Positions 32,338 through 44,900 are shown, numbered from the stretch's first letter. The stretch is 64,000 nt of DNA from Sparassis latifolia (GCA_018466975.1 CM031554.1:992001-1056000), one strand, 5' to 3'. Made by a program: numbers and translations. The notes: generated from the letters alone by a model not told the origin.

Positions 32338-35300
32338 ATGAGCGCAAGAAATCAGGGTAACCGCGGAGGTCGTGGTCGTGGGAGAGGAAGAGGCAGCCCT
32401 GCAGCCTCTATCGCAGGACCCGACGCCGGGCTCGGCGGCAGAGGCGGCGGTGGCGGCGGCAATCCAAGAGGACAAGCACCCGGAGGACGTGGCGGCGGAT
32501 TCCCTGGAGGACCTCCTGGAGGAGGTCTTGCCAGAGGCTTCGACACCCGTGGACGTGGAGATCGTGGCCGTGGCGGACCCGGCCGCGGAGGAGCGCGCGG
32601 GTCAGGAGGGCCCGTTCGTGTCTTCGCTGCCGCGACGCCTGCAGTGGTCGATAACCGCTTGGCCACCGCTGACCAGCTAGTTACAGCCTTTAAGCAGCTG
32701 AACGTGCGCGATGAGATGCCCGTGCGGCCTGGCTGGGGTACTTTGGGTATGGAGACCAAAGTTAGGGTGAACTTCTTCGCTGTTAAGGTGACAAAGAACA
32801 TCGTATACGACTATGATGTCTCTATCACTCCAAAGGCGCAGGCAGGTGCGGAGCGCAAGGCTCGCATCTTTGAAATCTTGGAGAGTAACCCTCTCTATGC
32901 TCCCCATGTGCGCTACGTTGCCCATGACCGTAGTCAGAGACTTGTCTCTGCAACGAAGCTCCCCCAGCCCCTCTCGATAACCGTTCCTTACGTTGAGGAA
33001 GGGGCTACAGCTCCGCGTCCCAATGCTCTCGTGTTCACAGTGGAGATTAAGCTTACTCGTGAGCTCGACATGCGTGAGCTGAATACGTAAGTGCAAACAT
33101 CTTCTCAAGGAATTAATCACTACTGACGATGCATTATTCTAGTTACATGGATGGCCGCCCAGACCATAGCGACGATGATACAGCTCCCATGATCTCCGCT
33201 TTGAATATCGTGTTACAGCAGCATGCAGCCTCGCATGGCACCCGCGTGGGTAAAAACAGGTACTTCTTCCCGACTTCAGATCGGTATCCGCTCTCGCTCG
33301 GGCTTGAAGCATGCAGGGGCTTTTTCATGTCGGTTCGCCCAACGTACAAGCAACTGATGGTGAACGTCAATGTCTGCATGACCGCATTCTATATCCCTGG
33401 AAATCTCGCGGACGCGATGATTGCCTTCAACAGGTCCTCTGGGGGAATGCCCAACTCATTTACTCAGAAGCTCAAGGTGTCGACCAGACATCTCGGTTAC
33501 ACGAGGAAGAGAACGGTCCAGGCTGTCATGAGCACTACTGCTCGTCAGACGCGTTTCCAGTGCGACGAGTTGAACGGTGTAGTCACGGTGGAACAGTATT
33601 TTCAGCGAAGTGAGTTAGTCTCTTTGTGACGGTTGGTCTAGTCTCATTCCATCCGATACAGAGCACGGAATTCGCCTCGATCATGCCCATGATCTGCCGG
33701 TCATCAACGTCTCCGCTGACAGGAATAAACCAAACTACCTCCCTGCAGAAATTTGTGAAATTTTTTCTAATCAGCCATACCGTGGCAAGTTGGGTGACCG
33801 CGAGACTGCGGAAATGATCAAATATGCCTGCAATCCACCGTACGTGAATGCAGAAACCATCGTAAACCAGGGATTCCCAGCTTTAGGTCTACGTCCGGAC
33901 GCACAGGGAGTGCCTCTACAGGACTTTGGAATCACGGTGAACCCGGAGATGGCTATCGTCCCCAGCCGCGTCCTTCCTGCTCCGAAAGTCACGTACAAGT
34001 TAGGGAGTCCCAACGTTCGCGATGGGAGCTGGAACATCCTGAATGTGAAACTTCATGTCGGCGGAGATATGAGGAACTGGGCAGTTCTCCTAGTCCAGGA
34101 CGGAGGCGATGGGGAGTTCACTGGAACGAACGATCCTGCGCTGCGGCAGTTCGTAGAAACGTTCTCCGCGAAGTGCAGATCAAGTGGAATGAACGTTCCG
34201 GGATTGCCCACTCCCATTGCGACGTCCCCGTTACCACATCCGCGAGATGACCCGTCAAGGACTCAAGCATTGGAGCAGATTCGGAAGGCGATAACGCAGA
34301 AACTCGATAAAAATAACAAACCCAGCTTCGTGCTTGTTTTGCTATCCAAGTTCGACAACTACATCTATCCCGGTATCAAGAAACTCTGCGACACTGTGCT
34401 TGGTATACATACCGTCCACATGCAATTGAAGAAGGCCAGAGTCGAGTCGAACAAGCAGGATCAGTACTTCTCAAATGTTGCACTCAAAGTGAACGCCAAG
34501 CTTGGGGGTATGAACCACTTGCTGGACCCGCTGGCGATGAAATGGTTAACGGAGAAGAGGACGATGCTCGTGGGCATCGATGTCACGCATCCTGGGCCCA
34601 CGAGCAAGCCAGGTGCTCCATCGATTGTTGCTGTTGTCGCCAGCGTGGACGACAAGTTCGTACAATTTCCTGCAAGTCTGCAGCCTCAGAAGCCCGATTG
34701 GAACAAAGATGCCAAAGAGGTGTGTGCGGTGTATTGGCTTATGCTAGTAGTATGCGTTCACTGACGAGACTCTACTTTAGATGGTAGAGAAACTGGATGA
34801 CCTGATGGTAGAACGACTACTCCTCTATCAAAAGAAAAACAAGTCTCTCCCAGACCGTATCTTTGTATATCGCGATGGCGTATCAGAGGTTGGTGTCGTA
34901 CCTTTCACCAGCGGCGTTTCACTGATAACAATCCATGCAGGGACAGTACAATTTGGTCCTTCAACACGAACTTCCGAAATTTCTGGCTGCTTTTAAAAAG
35001 ATCTCCCCGAAGGCGCCATACCGCCCGAAATTGATGATCACAATTTGCGGTAAAAGACATCACGCACGCACTTATCCGACGGACCCTAAGTTCATGGATC
35101 GCAAGGGCAACACTCCGCCTGGGACGGTAATCGATAAAGGTATAACGGACGTATATAGGTTCGATTTCTACTTGCAGGTACGTTGCGATGCGTATATCTG
35201 GAGTGGGCGCAAGGTGCTGACCTCTGTGTTAGGCGCATGCTGGACTGCAAGGCCAAGTCCGTCCCACGCACTATGTGGTCATCTACGACGAACAGCATTT

Positions 35301-35583
35301 GTCCGCAGACCAGCTGCAGCAGGGGACACATACGGCCAGCTATGGTTACGTGCGTGCGACGAAGGCAGTGAGCTTGGTACCCCCGGCTTACTATGCTGAT
35401 CTTGCGTGCGAGAGGGGGAGATCTTACATCAACTCGATCATGGAAGCAGGAGAAGACAAGACTTCAACGAGAGGTGGCAGAGAGACCATGGAAGAGCAGA
35501 AGCAACGCGTTTACGACCAGGCTATGAGGTTGTGGGGCAATGGGGTTCATGTCGACTTGAGGGAGAGTATGTTCTACATCTGA
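32338..35583 (+). CDS. Argonaute (QDE-2/AGO type) RNA-silencing nuclease
   Basis: Six exons (32338-33086, 33143-33609, 33662-34719, 34781-34888, 34941-35177, 35233-35583) sum to 2970 nt, 989 residues, in one clean frame. Residues 1-85 are a Gly/Arg-rich RGG tail. Then come ArgoN, L1, PAZ (around KHGIRLDHAHDLPVINV), the MID domain (SFVLVLLSKFDNYIYPGIKK) and PIWI. The catalytic tetrad appears complete: Asp in GIDVTHPGP, Glu in DAKEMVEKL, Asp in FVYRDGVSE and His in VRPTHYVV. The protein should load small RNAs and slice complementary targets, serving quelling-like defence against transposons such as those in this window. The MID Arg/Lys-rich end-binding loop is present (KARVESNKQDQYFSN). No lesion seen. 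Confidence 0.95.
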
Positions 35584-35744
35584 TGTAGCAGTGTCGTTTG
35601 TATGCCATATCGCAGCATGTACTACTTTGTTTTACGGATGAAATCGAATACAGCTTATGCCATTATGTCAATCTATCACGTACTTCGTATCGTCGAGCAT
35701 TATCGAGGGCAGTAATTGTTCGTTGTGGATGCAACAACATTATA

Positions 35745-37505
35745 TCATAGCTCCTTCTTCTCCGCTCCAGCACCGAACCCTTCCAAGGCTTTGAGCCGCT
35801 CCGTCAGTGTGGGGTGCGAATGATGATAGGCAGAATACCTGCATTGGGACTTGCGTCAGAAGAGTAACGTCATAACAGCGAGATTGAAACTAACAGCCAG
35901 TCAACCCAAACAGTGGATAGATTCTTCACATGTAAAGTTATCAGTGCACGACCAAGGCGGTCGCCCATGTCACTCATGCTCTGCTCCTTGAGCATAGTCT
36001 GTAGTTCGCAGGCGAAACGGTCCGCCTGGTATTCAAAGCGGCGGCTCACAGCGTTCATCGCAATTCCGACGACAGCTTCAATTGGCATGATGATGTTCTG
36101 CGGAACAACGTTAGCGATGGGGATCAGTATAAAGGAAGAAAAGCGTTTACTTGGAAGAGAAAGAAGGCTAGGATTGTGGGCGGATCTGCTGCAATCGCCT
36201 TGGAGAAGTCAAAGGAGCGTAGTACGGGGGGAGCGTGCAGGAATGCGGGGAAGAGCGCCAAGATGGTGAAGATGTGCAGCTGCGAGACGATGAGGAGCTT
36301 CGACGGATGCATATAATACCAGTGTCCGAGTTCATGTGCTATGTCGTCTCGTCAGATGAAGCGCATCTTCACGTACACGAGTAGAACGCACCTAGCACCG
36401 CCTCAACCTCGTCTGGCTTGCTTTGTTTAATGAGCGTATCGAAGATCACGATGTGCTTGCTCTGTCGACCAACCAGTCAAGTCAGGAAGCATCGAGAAGT
36501 GGACAGGACATACCCAGGGAAGCCCATAAAAATAAGCGTTGCTATGCGAGCTCCGCTTCGATCCGTCAATCTCATAGAGGTGCGTCAGCGGAAATTTGAG
36601 TTTCGTCGCTAGCGATTCTATTCTACTCCGCAATTCGCCTTCGCCAAGGGGAGATAGCTTGTTGAACAAAGGTTGGATCATCACAGGGTAAATTACCACC
36701 ATAATTAATTGGAACGCGAGCCTGAACATGGGTGTGAGGCTTCAGTACGAGCGCATGTTACAGTGGACTTACAAAAATGCCATGAGCCAGGGTATAAACC
36801 GATCGCCCGCCCAGTCGAAAATGTAGAGGAAGACACCAAGGAAAGGCGGTAGTATCACAAGGCCAATAGCCCAGCCCTTGAGGAGGTCGGCGACAAACAA
36901 TCCCGGAGTCACCTTATTGAACCCGTGCTTTTGTTCCAGCACAAACGTCTCATATATGGACAACGGAAGACCTGGGAGCGAGGACACGAAGGAGAGTACT
37001 AGCACGAATGCAATCGAATGGAGGATCTTTGCGAGGTGAGCGCTCGACTTCCACATGCTTCAAGGTGCAACACGATACATACTTTGTGCTCCGGCCCGTA
37101 ACCGCCAAATTTAAGTAAACGTCCTCCAACCTCCCAAGTCCAGGGGAACAGCCCATATTGAATCGTTGCAGACTGAACAGCCTGGTGATACAGCCCTGAC
37201 ACAAGCTGGTATCTCGCCTTGTCCTTCCCATACGCTTGCGATTTTGCAAAAACATCGGCAGTGAAGTGATCTGCAAGCGATGGTGGAGGTGCTTTCTTTG
37301 AGTATAGCGGATATTGGCGCAACCTTTGACCTCGACATCAGTAATCCCTGCGACTGTTGGGTCACGTCACGTACAAGAGGTACGATTCAAAGAGACACAC
37401 GCCCCACGAGAACGCTTGGACGTAGAACCTCCAATCAATAGGGTCGACTGCTACAAAGGCCAGGCGTTTCTGCAGCGCATCCAGCTGCGTATTCAGAATG
37501 TCCAT
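35745..37505 (-). CDS. STE24: CAAX prenyl protease 1, Ste24 family
   Basis: This zinc metalloprotease of the ER and inner nuclear membrane trims farnesylated CAAX proteins such as mating pheromone. ATG 37505 starts MDILNTQLDALQKRL. Exons carry several hydrophobic helices (SIAFVLVLSFVSSLPGL, WAIGLVILPPFLGVFLYIF, FQLIMVVIYPVMIQPLFNKL), the conserved KFPLTHLYEIDGSKRSSHSNA, the catalytic motif EAVLAHELGHWYYMHPSK (HExxH) and the third ligand region FEYQADRFACEL (Glu). It ends HPTLTERLKALEGFGAGAEKKEL. The last four residues KKEL fit the KKxx ER-retrieval signal. In a mushroom-forming fungus the likely clients include the farnesylated pheromones. Stop TGA is at 35745-35747. Confidence 0.93.
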
Positions 37506-38066
37506 GTCCAGGTGACCAGGTCTGGAGAAAAGTTTGGGTCAGACGGTGTAGATGCTACTAAGCAGACTAAACACTTGCTTAATCCTCTAACAGATTGTCA
37601 CAAAAGTCTCTTGAGAAGTATTTGGTCGTGGAGTATAGGTTTGTAACCAGTAAACGAGGAAGAGGGGAGGTCGTACGCGTGTGTGCCGAGTGCTCGCAGT
37701 GTGCACTGGTGCTAGGCGCTCATCCAGATGAAGCTTAGCGCTGGGTCTGGATCTGTATTTTTCGGGTCTGTAGTAAGTTCTTGCAGTACACAGTTGGTAC
37801 ACAGCTACGCGAAATCAAAAATGTGACCCAGATCCTTCATCGAAAAACAAAAGGAATCTATGAAGGACAATTTGTCTGGTAAGAATGACCTATGACAGTT
37901 GTACCGAAAACATGATGGATGAACTGCAGATGCTTCCGTGAGTGCTGCCTGGTAAAAGTCACCTCATGCTCAGCGCATGGAGGCGAATTCGGGCTCACCT
38001 GACTCGGTATATTCATACCAGACCCACCTCGTCTTTACCAAGAGAGAAACTGCACCGGATATATTC
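37506..38066. other. Intergenic
   Basis: Upstream of STE24 and downstream of the SWAP-type gene. No coding signature. Confidence 0.5.
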
Positions 38067-39444
38067 ATATCACGAACCACTGTGTTCGCCATTAGCCTGC
38101 GAAGCACGGCGCTTCTCTGCCCACTCCTTCGCTCTTGCTCGCCTTGCTCGTCTCACATCGTCATCGGCATCAGGAGCGCCTGCTGCTGCAGAACCAGTAT
38201 CAACTAGCACAATCGCTTTTGTCTCTTCGGCCCCTTCTGCTTCGTGTAGTGATTGAGCTTCCTCGTCGTTGTCCTCGTCGCTATCTCCGTATCCTGCTAG
38301 TCCCCCGAGAGATCCGAGACGTGCCTGCTTAAGCTTCTCGGCGTTCTCGTTCTCCATTTCCAGGCGCACGCGACTCTTGGCCGTCTTCCATGTTCTTGAC
38401 CAGCGCCCTCGCAGAAATGCGAAACGTCGATCCGCGCCATGATTGGCAAGGATGCGCATCTCCAATTGCGCGGGATTGGGGGAACTGAGGACATGTGCCG
38501 CCGTGCGCTGCATCAGCTCTCTCTGCCGATCATCGGGCTATTGTATAGCACAATATTAGATAGGCCAAGTACGTAGTAGACCAGTAATTGCGCCACGTAC
38601 CTCCTCGTCGCTCCCACCCCACTCTTCTTGTTTCACTTCCTCGTCGTCCCTTTCCTCTGCTCTGAGTGCTTTCAACCGCTCTTCCCTGTTTCTATCAAAT
38701 AGACGTCTGCGCTTCTCTCGACCATAATCTTCTGCCTCCTCTTGCGTGAAGAAAAATGTGTCTTCCGCATCGGAAGGCAGATCTGACCAGCCCGTAGGTG
38801 AGCTCGGTTCTGCAGTAACCGCTGGTGTAGGCGCAAGAGGCAACGTGTCCAGTAATAGGCGTGCATCATACCTACAGAATAGCAATTAGCTACATGTCGG
38901 CAGAAGAAATACAAAAATGAAAATTCCTAGACATCTGGCTCCTTCAGTTGTCCCCGGGTACTCTCCACACGTAGTTTGACAGCTCACGATATGACGGACA
39001 TATCACTCAACAGCTTTTGCGGACTCCATGATGCAGTCCCAGATAACCTGACAGCAGGCGTGAAAGCACCCAAGAATGGGCATACCTATCCATCCATATT
39101 GCGTCCTGATCCTCCTCTGGCTGTGCCTTGCTTGAGTTATCTTCACGATGTCCGAGATAGACAGAATCCTCCTCAAACTCCATGCTCTCCCCTCGACTTT
39201 GGTTTCCGTTCCATCGAATCAGTCCATCTCCGATCTGCGCAACGCGCGTTCCACCGTCGGCGTGTTCTACTTCTAATGACTGCGCAGCCGCCACTCCTTG
39301 AGGGCCTCGGGTGATGTCAGCTTCATACGCCTGAATAAAGAGTGCCGGATCATGTTCTGCGGCGTCGTTCGAGGTAGTGGCATGGTGGTCGCCATACGGA
39401 CGAGAATGAAATTTATGTTTTCGTTTGCGAGACTGAAGAATCAT
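38067..39444 (-). CDS. SWAP / DRY_EERY-domain splicing regulator
   Basis: ATG 39444 begins MILQSRKRKHKFHSR. The first exon carries DPALFIQAYEADI and ends at IWMDR; the second starts YDARLLLDTLP, and the join forms the DRYD block of the suppressor-of-white-apricot N-terminal domain (PF09750). SDAEDTFFFTQEEAEDYGREKRRRLFDRNREERL follows in two pieces, the EERY-like basic half. A later exon reads SSPNPAQLEMRILANHGADRRFAFLRGRWSR, then an acidic coil and a KR-rich end (RRARRARAKEWAEKRR). Proteins of this family act in pre-mRNA splicing in the nucleus. Length is about 350 residues; the linker introns near 38900-39090 and 38520-38560 were placed by frame. Confidence 0.75.
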
Positions 39445-40148
39445 CGCGGAAGAGACGTTGCAGTAAAAGATACCGATGTGAAGCTATGTGAGCAGTCGAG
39501 TTCAAGCAATTGGCACCAGACATTCGTTTGTGAACTCAGTCACAGGGAACGATGAGAGCAACGCCACGGAACGATCGAGGTTGAAGAATGATCGGACGAT
39601 TGGAATCTGCTCAGATATCGATCCAAGCAACATTGCAAAATGAGAACAGATATCGTGACACACGATACCTGATGCCCAGTAAGACATATTACTTCTTTGC
39701 ATTCGAAAGGGCTATGAATATGACTAGAAATAAACGACTCATAGATAGTCGCATCCCCCACGAAGATTATCGATATAGTTTGGTGAGATACCGGGTCACG
39801 ACTCGCAGTGCATGAGACCAGTTCCCGGTTAGCGGGGTCCAAGAATGCATATTCGCAAAAATCCCTGACTCCCTGATGACGCCTTCAACTCAGAGGAATC
39901 AGCGTATTTCCTTAAGTTTGCCATGCCAGCTCAATTCCTAGGAAGAGCGGAAAGCACAGTTGGTGCATTGCTTTCGTCGAACAAGATTACTATGTGAGCG
40001 TCTTGCGGAATAATCTGGTGCAGAGTATGCTGCAAGATAGGTACATGAGAGCTGTATCGATGCGTTCTATGCTACTCTAGCGAATCTGGAGCAGTAAACA
40101 AAGGACTTTCGCACGAAGGTATCACTACACAATCTGTCAAGACTCACA
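39445..40148. other. Intergenic
   Basis: 5' flank of the SWAP-type gene and 3' flank of the F-box gene; nothing coding recognised. Confidence 0.5.
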
Positions 40149-41425
40149 TTACAGCGACAGCCTACGCCGATGAAGCACGTCCAAAAGCCTCTCTAGTGAG
40201 GCTGCGTCCTCTGCACGCACAGCATCGTCTGCCGGATCGCCCCAGCCACCTCGTGGATAACCAAATCCCGACAATGAGGACACGTATGTCAAGCGGGTTT
40301 CAGCGGGCTCGAACACCTCCAGATTATCCAGTCCCCATCCCGAACGCAGCAGCACGCGGAACTGTACCAGCTGCTGCAAGCCAGCTTCGAACCGCTGGAG
40401 TAAGTTTGACCATCGACGTGGGACGTCGAGAGTCACCGTATCAGGAAAATAGATCGGACACGAATTGAGTTCGAGAGTTGCAAGTGTTGCGTGATGGTTC
40501 ATGACGAAACGATCCAGGCGTTCCTCGTTGTCAAACACGACCCCGTTGAGGGAGAGGCTGCGAAGAGCGGAAAACGGAGGGTGTCGAATTGTACCGGAGG
40601 ATCCTGCCCTATAGGCATATCACTGGTCAAGGAGAGTGATGCAAGCTGGGACTGGCCAGGCATAAGGAACCGCGGTATGAATAATGCAGTCCAGAATACT
40701 CCGTAGACAACGTCGGACAGATTGCCCAAGACGTGGATCCCGAGAAAGGATAATGACAATTCTTCCATGGAGGAGAGGAATTGCGTGAACTCGGGCTTCA
40801 TGTAGACGCGCTTGATGGATGTCGAGAGGTTGGAGAGATTAAGGGACCTAAGGGAGACAGGCCGTTCGCTGGTCGACAGCATCTCAAGGATGAGTGTTTC
40901 CAGCATATAGTATCTGCTTGGTTGCGAAACCTCTGGAACACCCTCAGGAGTGATGGTCATCTCCTCCGTCCGTGAGACCACCTCTGGGTAGAACAGGATT
41001 CGCAGGGTCGACAAAGACCTGAATCTGTGCAGATGGGAGAAGATATAGCCGACAATTGCATGGGATTCTGTTTCTGAGGGTAGTCTTATCTCGTATCAAA
41101 GAGGTGGGTTTAAAATCGCTTGTAACCACCAACCTCCAGCATCCATTACACGAAGATCTGCACCGTTCGTATGGGAACGTGAGGAGCGAAAGACGACGGT
41201 CTCGACGTGCTGCATCAATCGACCCTCGGCTAACAGCTGGTAGATCCCTCGCGCACTAGTGAGACTGCTCGAAAAGTGGATGGTGCGGAAGGTGCGAGGA
41301 GTGGCCAGCGCGCAGAATGTCTTGTCAACCTCACGGAGATGGCGAAGGTCTCTCAGTTCTCCAGTCGTGGAACATTGCTCCACGAACGCGTCAATAAGTT
41401 CAACAGGGCAAGCCTGAAGAGACAT
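40149..41425 (-). CDS. F-box / leucine-rich-repeat-like protein, with one apparent frameshift
   Basis: ATG 41425 opens MSLQACPVELIDAFVEQC, an F-box-like start, followed by LRHLREVDKTFCALATPRTFRTIHF. The next exon (from about 41060) gives leucine-rich strands (VSLRSLNLSNLSTSIK, MEELSLSFLGIHVLGN, LASLSLTSDMPIG), the form of basidiomycete F-box proteins that choose substrates for SCF ubiquitin ligase. At 40569-40570 the frame changes: TLRFP must continue ALRSLSLNGVVFDNEERLDRF, which needs CCC where the sequence has CC. Past this point the frame is clean to the stop at 40149. Either a true null mutation or a base-call error. The substrate is unknown. Confidence 0.65.
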
Positions 41426-42160
41426 TAAGGATAAGATGAACGAGATTCCAGCGGTCGGTGCAGTGCCAAAGTTGGAAGGGTGCCGCAGAGCAGGAGCTGC
41501 GCCAAAATAGTACCTTGACCGGGCAAGTTCTTATTCGATTTTGACGTAAACGAGCTACTGATCATTTATTTAATCGATAAATAACTCCGAGGATACGTTC
41601 AACATACTGTAGACGAGAGATCGAATAATTTGTCTGTCTGAGATGTGACCGTGGAGTGATGGGGCTTCATGAAATTGCTATGGCAAGTCTTGCACTGTAG
41701 GACTCCGTGGGCCGTAGCAATACCGACCGTGACACACCCTGATCGGGCGATCGAAGTAGCTACGTGACAGTACTACTTATCTCGTCACTCGTGTTCACCT
41801 CTAATCTAAATATTCGAGTGCATGCATTTCCATTGAGTCATGTTTGGGGTTTCGCAAAGCCTCCTTGTCACGAATCGCACAAAGTAGTACGAAGCCGCAG
41901 AGGAATTTATAACTAACCAATAGTCGACGTTCGAAGTGCAAAAGTCAAAGACCAGGATAATATCCGGTCCATCCTCTCGTTCTGCGTGGACAGCACGAAA
42001 GCCTTAAGTAGAGGGTGGGATGAAGTAGACCCCAGCACATTACTGACCTGCTAGTACTCCACTCCACGATGAGCCAGTACAACACAATGGTCATTACACC
42101 GATGCACTCACCGAACTGCAACCTACAGAAACGCTGCACGTAAGATGGCTAGCCGCGATC
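41426..42160. other. Intergenic
   Basis: No gene recognised between the F-box gene and the dehydrogenase relic. Confidence 0.5.
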
Positions 42161-42795
42161 CTAAGGAAACGATGCGGGCTCAACATCCGTGCTGCGGGTG
42201 ACCTCCTGCCACTCTTCCAGTGTGTGTTCTTGCAGGCCTGCTTCACGCCCAAGTAATAGTCCTGGCCGAGACCAATTACTCGAGGGAATTTCTCTGCCTT
42301 TAGCAACACCCTCTCCTCGAACGAGGTCTACGAGGATCTCTGCACCTTTCGCAGGGTCTCCTGGCTGAGTGTGATCGAAACCTGGCCTGCTATGCCAGTG
42401 AGAGGGGATCACGAATACTAAGAGGAAATAGATCTCACTATCCAGCCAAGCACGGACCGGACCTATCACGGAATCGTAATCGGCGATGCGAGAGACAGAA
42501 GTAATCAAGTTGGTAGGAGAGCACACCTCAGGAGAGCACACCTCAGGAGAGCACACCTCAGGAGAGCACACCTCTGTACGGAACCAGCCGAGGTCGACGT
42601 GGATACTCCTTAAGCTGAGTGAGATATCTCGGCATTGAGACTCTGCGATAATACTAGGAATAACGACGGTTTCGGTGAACCTTAGATGGCGTTCGCAAGA
42701 GCGGCCAAGCGGACCTCGCATGGCAGCCTTCGTAGCCGAGTACATTCCGCTCCCCAGCACAGACGGCCTAGCAGTGAGACGTCAATGCAGGCATT
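42161..42795 (-). pseudogene. C-terminal half of a short-chain dehydrogenase, with minisatellite
   Basis: The minus strand reads GSGMYSATKAAM (the YxxxK catalytic pair of the SDR superfamily), then LGWFRTEV, TNLITSVSRIADYDSVIGPVRAWL, a damaged stretch, and QPGDPAKGAEILVDLVRGEGVAKGREIP. These follow the order of fungal SDRs. The N-terminal NAD-binding TGxxxGxG part was not found upstream. After GWFRTEV a 5-residue unit CSPEV repeats from a 15-bp minisatellite. The frame is open but the fold is incomplete. Confidence 0.65.
42515..42574. repeat. 15-bp minisatellite, four exact units
   Basis: AGGAGAGCACACCTC occurs four times head to tail. In the dehydrogenase relic it adds in-frame repeats (CSPEV). 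All four units are identical, so the expansion is recent. Confidence 0.95.
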
Positions 42796-44188
42796 TGACT
42801 GTAGAAACACACGTACGACTGACTCTCATGAGTCATTTCCTCCACTGGTACATTGTGGCCGTAATCTGAATACGGCTGTCAGCTCAATTGCGGCTGAGGA
42901 GTAGTGACGGTTAGACGTTTGCCTGCGTTGCTTATCGCAATGTCTACCCTCCCATGTATTTTGACAGCTCTGTTGGCTCCAGATCATCGAGCTTTGACAT
43001 CGATCGAGGTCGAGTTGCAGCTATGAAGTGATCTCCTCTCTTCAGAGCAGCCAGTATTATCTCTCATCCTATCTCGGACCTGATTGTCAAGAAGTGAGCT
43101 AAACGAGTCAGCATGATAATTCAGAGACGTACGAGGTTCCAGTGACTATCCATAAAAGTGGCCTTTCAGACATAACGAGGACGGTGGGATGCCCTTAGGC
43201 ATGGATCGCATTGAAGATAGGCTTATACAGTATATTCAAGTGATACCGGCTGCGGGTGTCTGTAGCGAGAGACAACAGCTCAGCTCCATTCGGTGAAGAG
43301 AAGTTGGGGACACGTTTCATACCAGACGAATGGCGAATGGCGACTACCGCTGTCAAATATACTCATTGACCGCTGCAAGAAGATACTAAATTACCTGAAG
43401 TCACCACCGTTTTAGAAGCGCTAAATGCCGGTGCGACGCAGTAGCTGAGGTGCCCAAAAACAAACTCGGCGCCATCATGTTCCAAGATCGTTGACCAAAA
43501 CGGGCCACTGGGGATGGTGCAGGGGATCCAATTTCTATCAGAGGTTCTAACGGTCGCGAGGCCTTGACGCTCTTGAGAGCGTGGCTCAATGTCGAATGGA
43601 GTATGCCACTGTATGTGGGTCGTCTTTCGGTTCACGTACATAAGAAAGAGCACGAAGCAAGACAATGAACGTGGAATTGAGCTCACAAATTTTAGGAGAA
43701 TATCAGGTGCTACAGACTGCGGGCGAGAATCTCGGCTGCCAGAGTGCCAGAAGGAACTACGATATCAGCCATCGATAGAACTGTCAGCGTCGGTACTCGT
43801 ACACACTCCCGTTACATTTGAAGATAGCACTTCACGACGCACAGCATAGCCATACCTATTGACAGCGAGATTGCCTTGCTGGTTGAACTGCTAGCGCTGC
43901 AAAGACAAGCGGGTCCAAATGCGCAGAGGCAGTACTCACGTCCAGGACATCCTGTCTACATCATGCGTTTGGGAGGAAGACTTGTTCGCAAAGGCCAAAT
44001 TCGCGCTTGCAACACTGAATAACTGGAAGAAATTCATCGAGAAACGCACGTCAAGTCAAATCAAAGATCAAGAGAGTACAGGTCAAAGCACTATGCGATT
44101 ACCTAAACACTAAAGCAAAGATACTTTGAGCAAACCACGCGACGGTGTAGTAGAGAAGTCACACGCGGCCTTGCTTTCGCCGCAAACA
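42796..44188. other. No gene recognised; decayed sequence between two dehydrogenase relics
   Basis: Minus-strand frames at 43363-43686 show no clear domain. No intact splice pattern. Confidence 0.4.
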
Positions 44189-44900
44189 TCATCTATGTGG
44201 CACGGCTGGCCAAGTGCAGAGCCCTATCCATATCTTCCCTGACAGAGAATCGTTACTACAAAAAGTATAAGACAACGAATTCGACAGGTAAGAATGACCA
44301 ATGCGAGACGAACTAGACACCCGTGCTGCAGATAACCGCCAATCTTCCAGCCCTTTCAGTGTCCTCTTGCACGTCTGCATCGCGAGAATATCGGTCGAGG
44401 CTAAGAACAATCGCTTGACCTTCCCACCTTCAGTAATAACCACGCCCTGAATGGGGTCTACAAGTATTTCTGCTTGACGGTATCTCCAGCCTGAATCTGG
44501 TACGGATCACGATGAGAGAAATGCTTGTAGATGAGGGCAGTCGTGAACGCAGATCTTCACTGCATTGCTGACTAGACCCACCAGGACACTATGATCCGCA
44601 AGCCGAGAAGTATACGCAATGAAGTTGTCCGGGGGGGGGCAGTCCAAGGGAAAGTCGCTGTTGATATTTCGGAGGCCGAGGTGAGATATGTCCGCGTTCA
44701 AAATTGTCTTTGATAATACTGTGAGAAGGGGTATGGGTAAAAATAGTTCAAGCTCGAGATTATGACGAGAAGAACCGCAAAAAAAACTCACCTTACATAA
44801 CATGTTTTGAGCCCTAGTGCATTTCGCTACCCGGCTGAGACCTGGCAGTTGAATATTAACCTCGGTATCCAGATCAAGAGTCGTACATAGTCCCAACCAA
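44189..44900 (-). pseudogene. Second decayed short-chain dehydrogenase fragment
   Basis: The minus strand reads LNADISHLGLRNINSDFPLD and NFIAYTSRLADHSVLVGLVSNAVK, matching the post-catalytic part of the same SDR group (compare TSVSRIADYDSVIGPVRA in the first fragment). Then GKVKRLFLASTDILAMQTC and TLKGLEDWR appear in another frame, the usual C-terminus. Stops separate the parts, and no Tyr-Lys pair or NAD motif remains. Confidence 0.5.

Noticed and set aside
32352..32801. Minus-strand Pro/Arg-rich frame
   Set aside because: Antisense shadow of the Gly/Arg-rich start of Argonaute.
44632..44641. Poly-G run
   Set aside because: Short homopolymer without context; not a feature.
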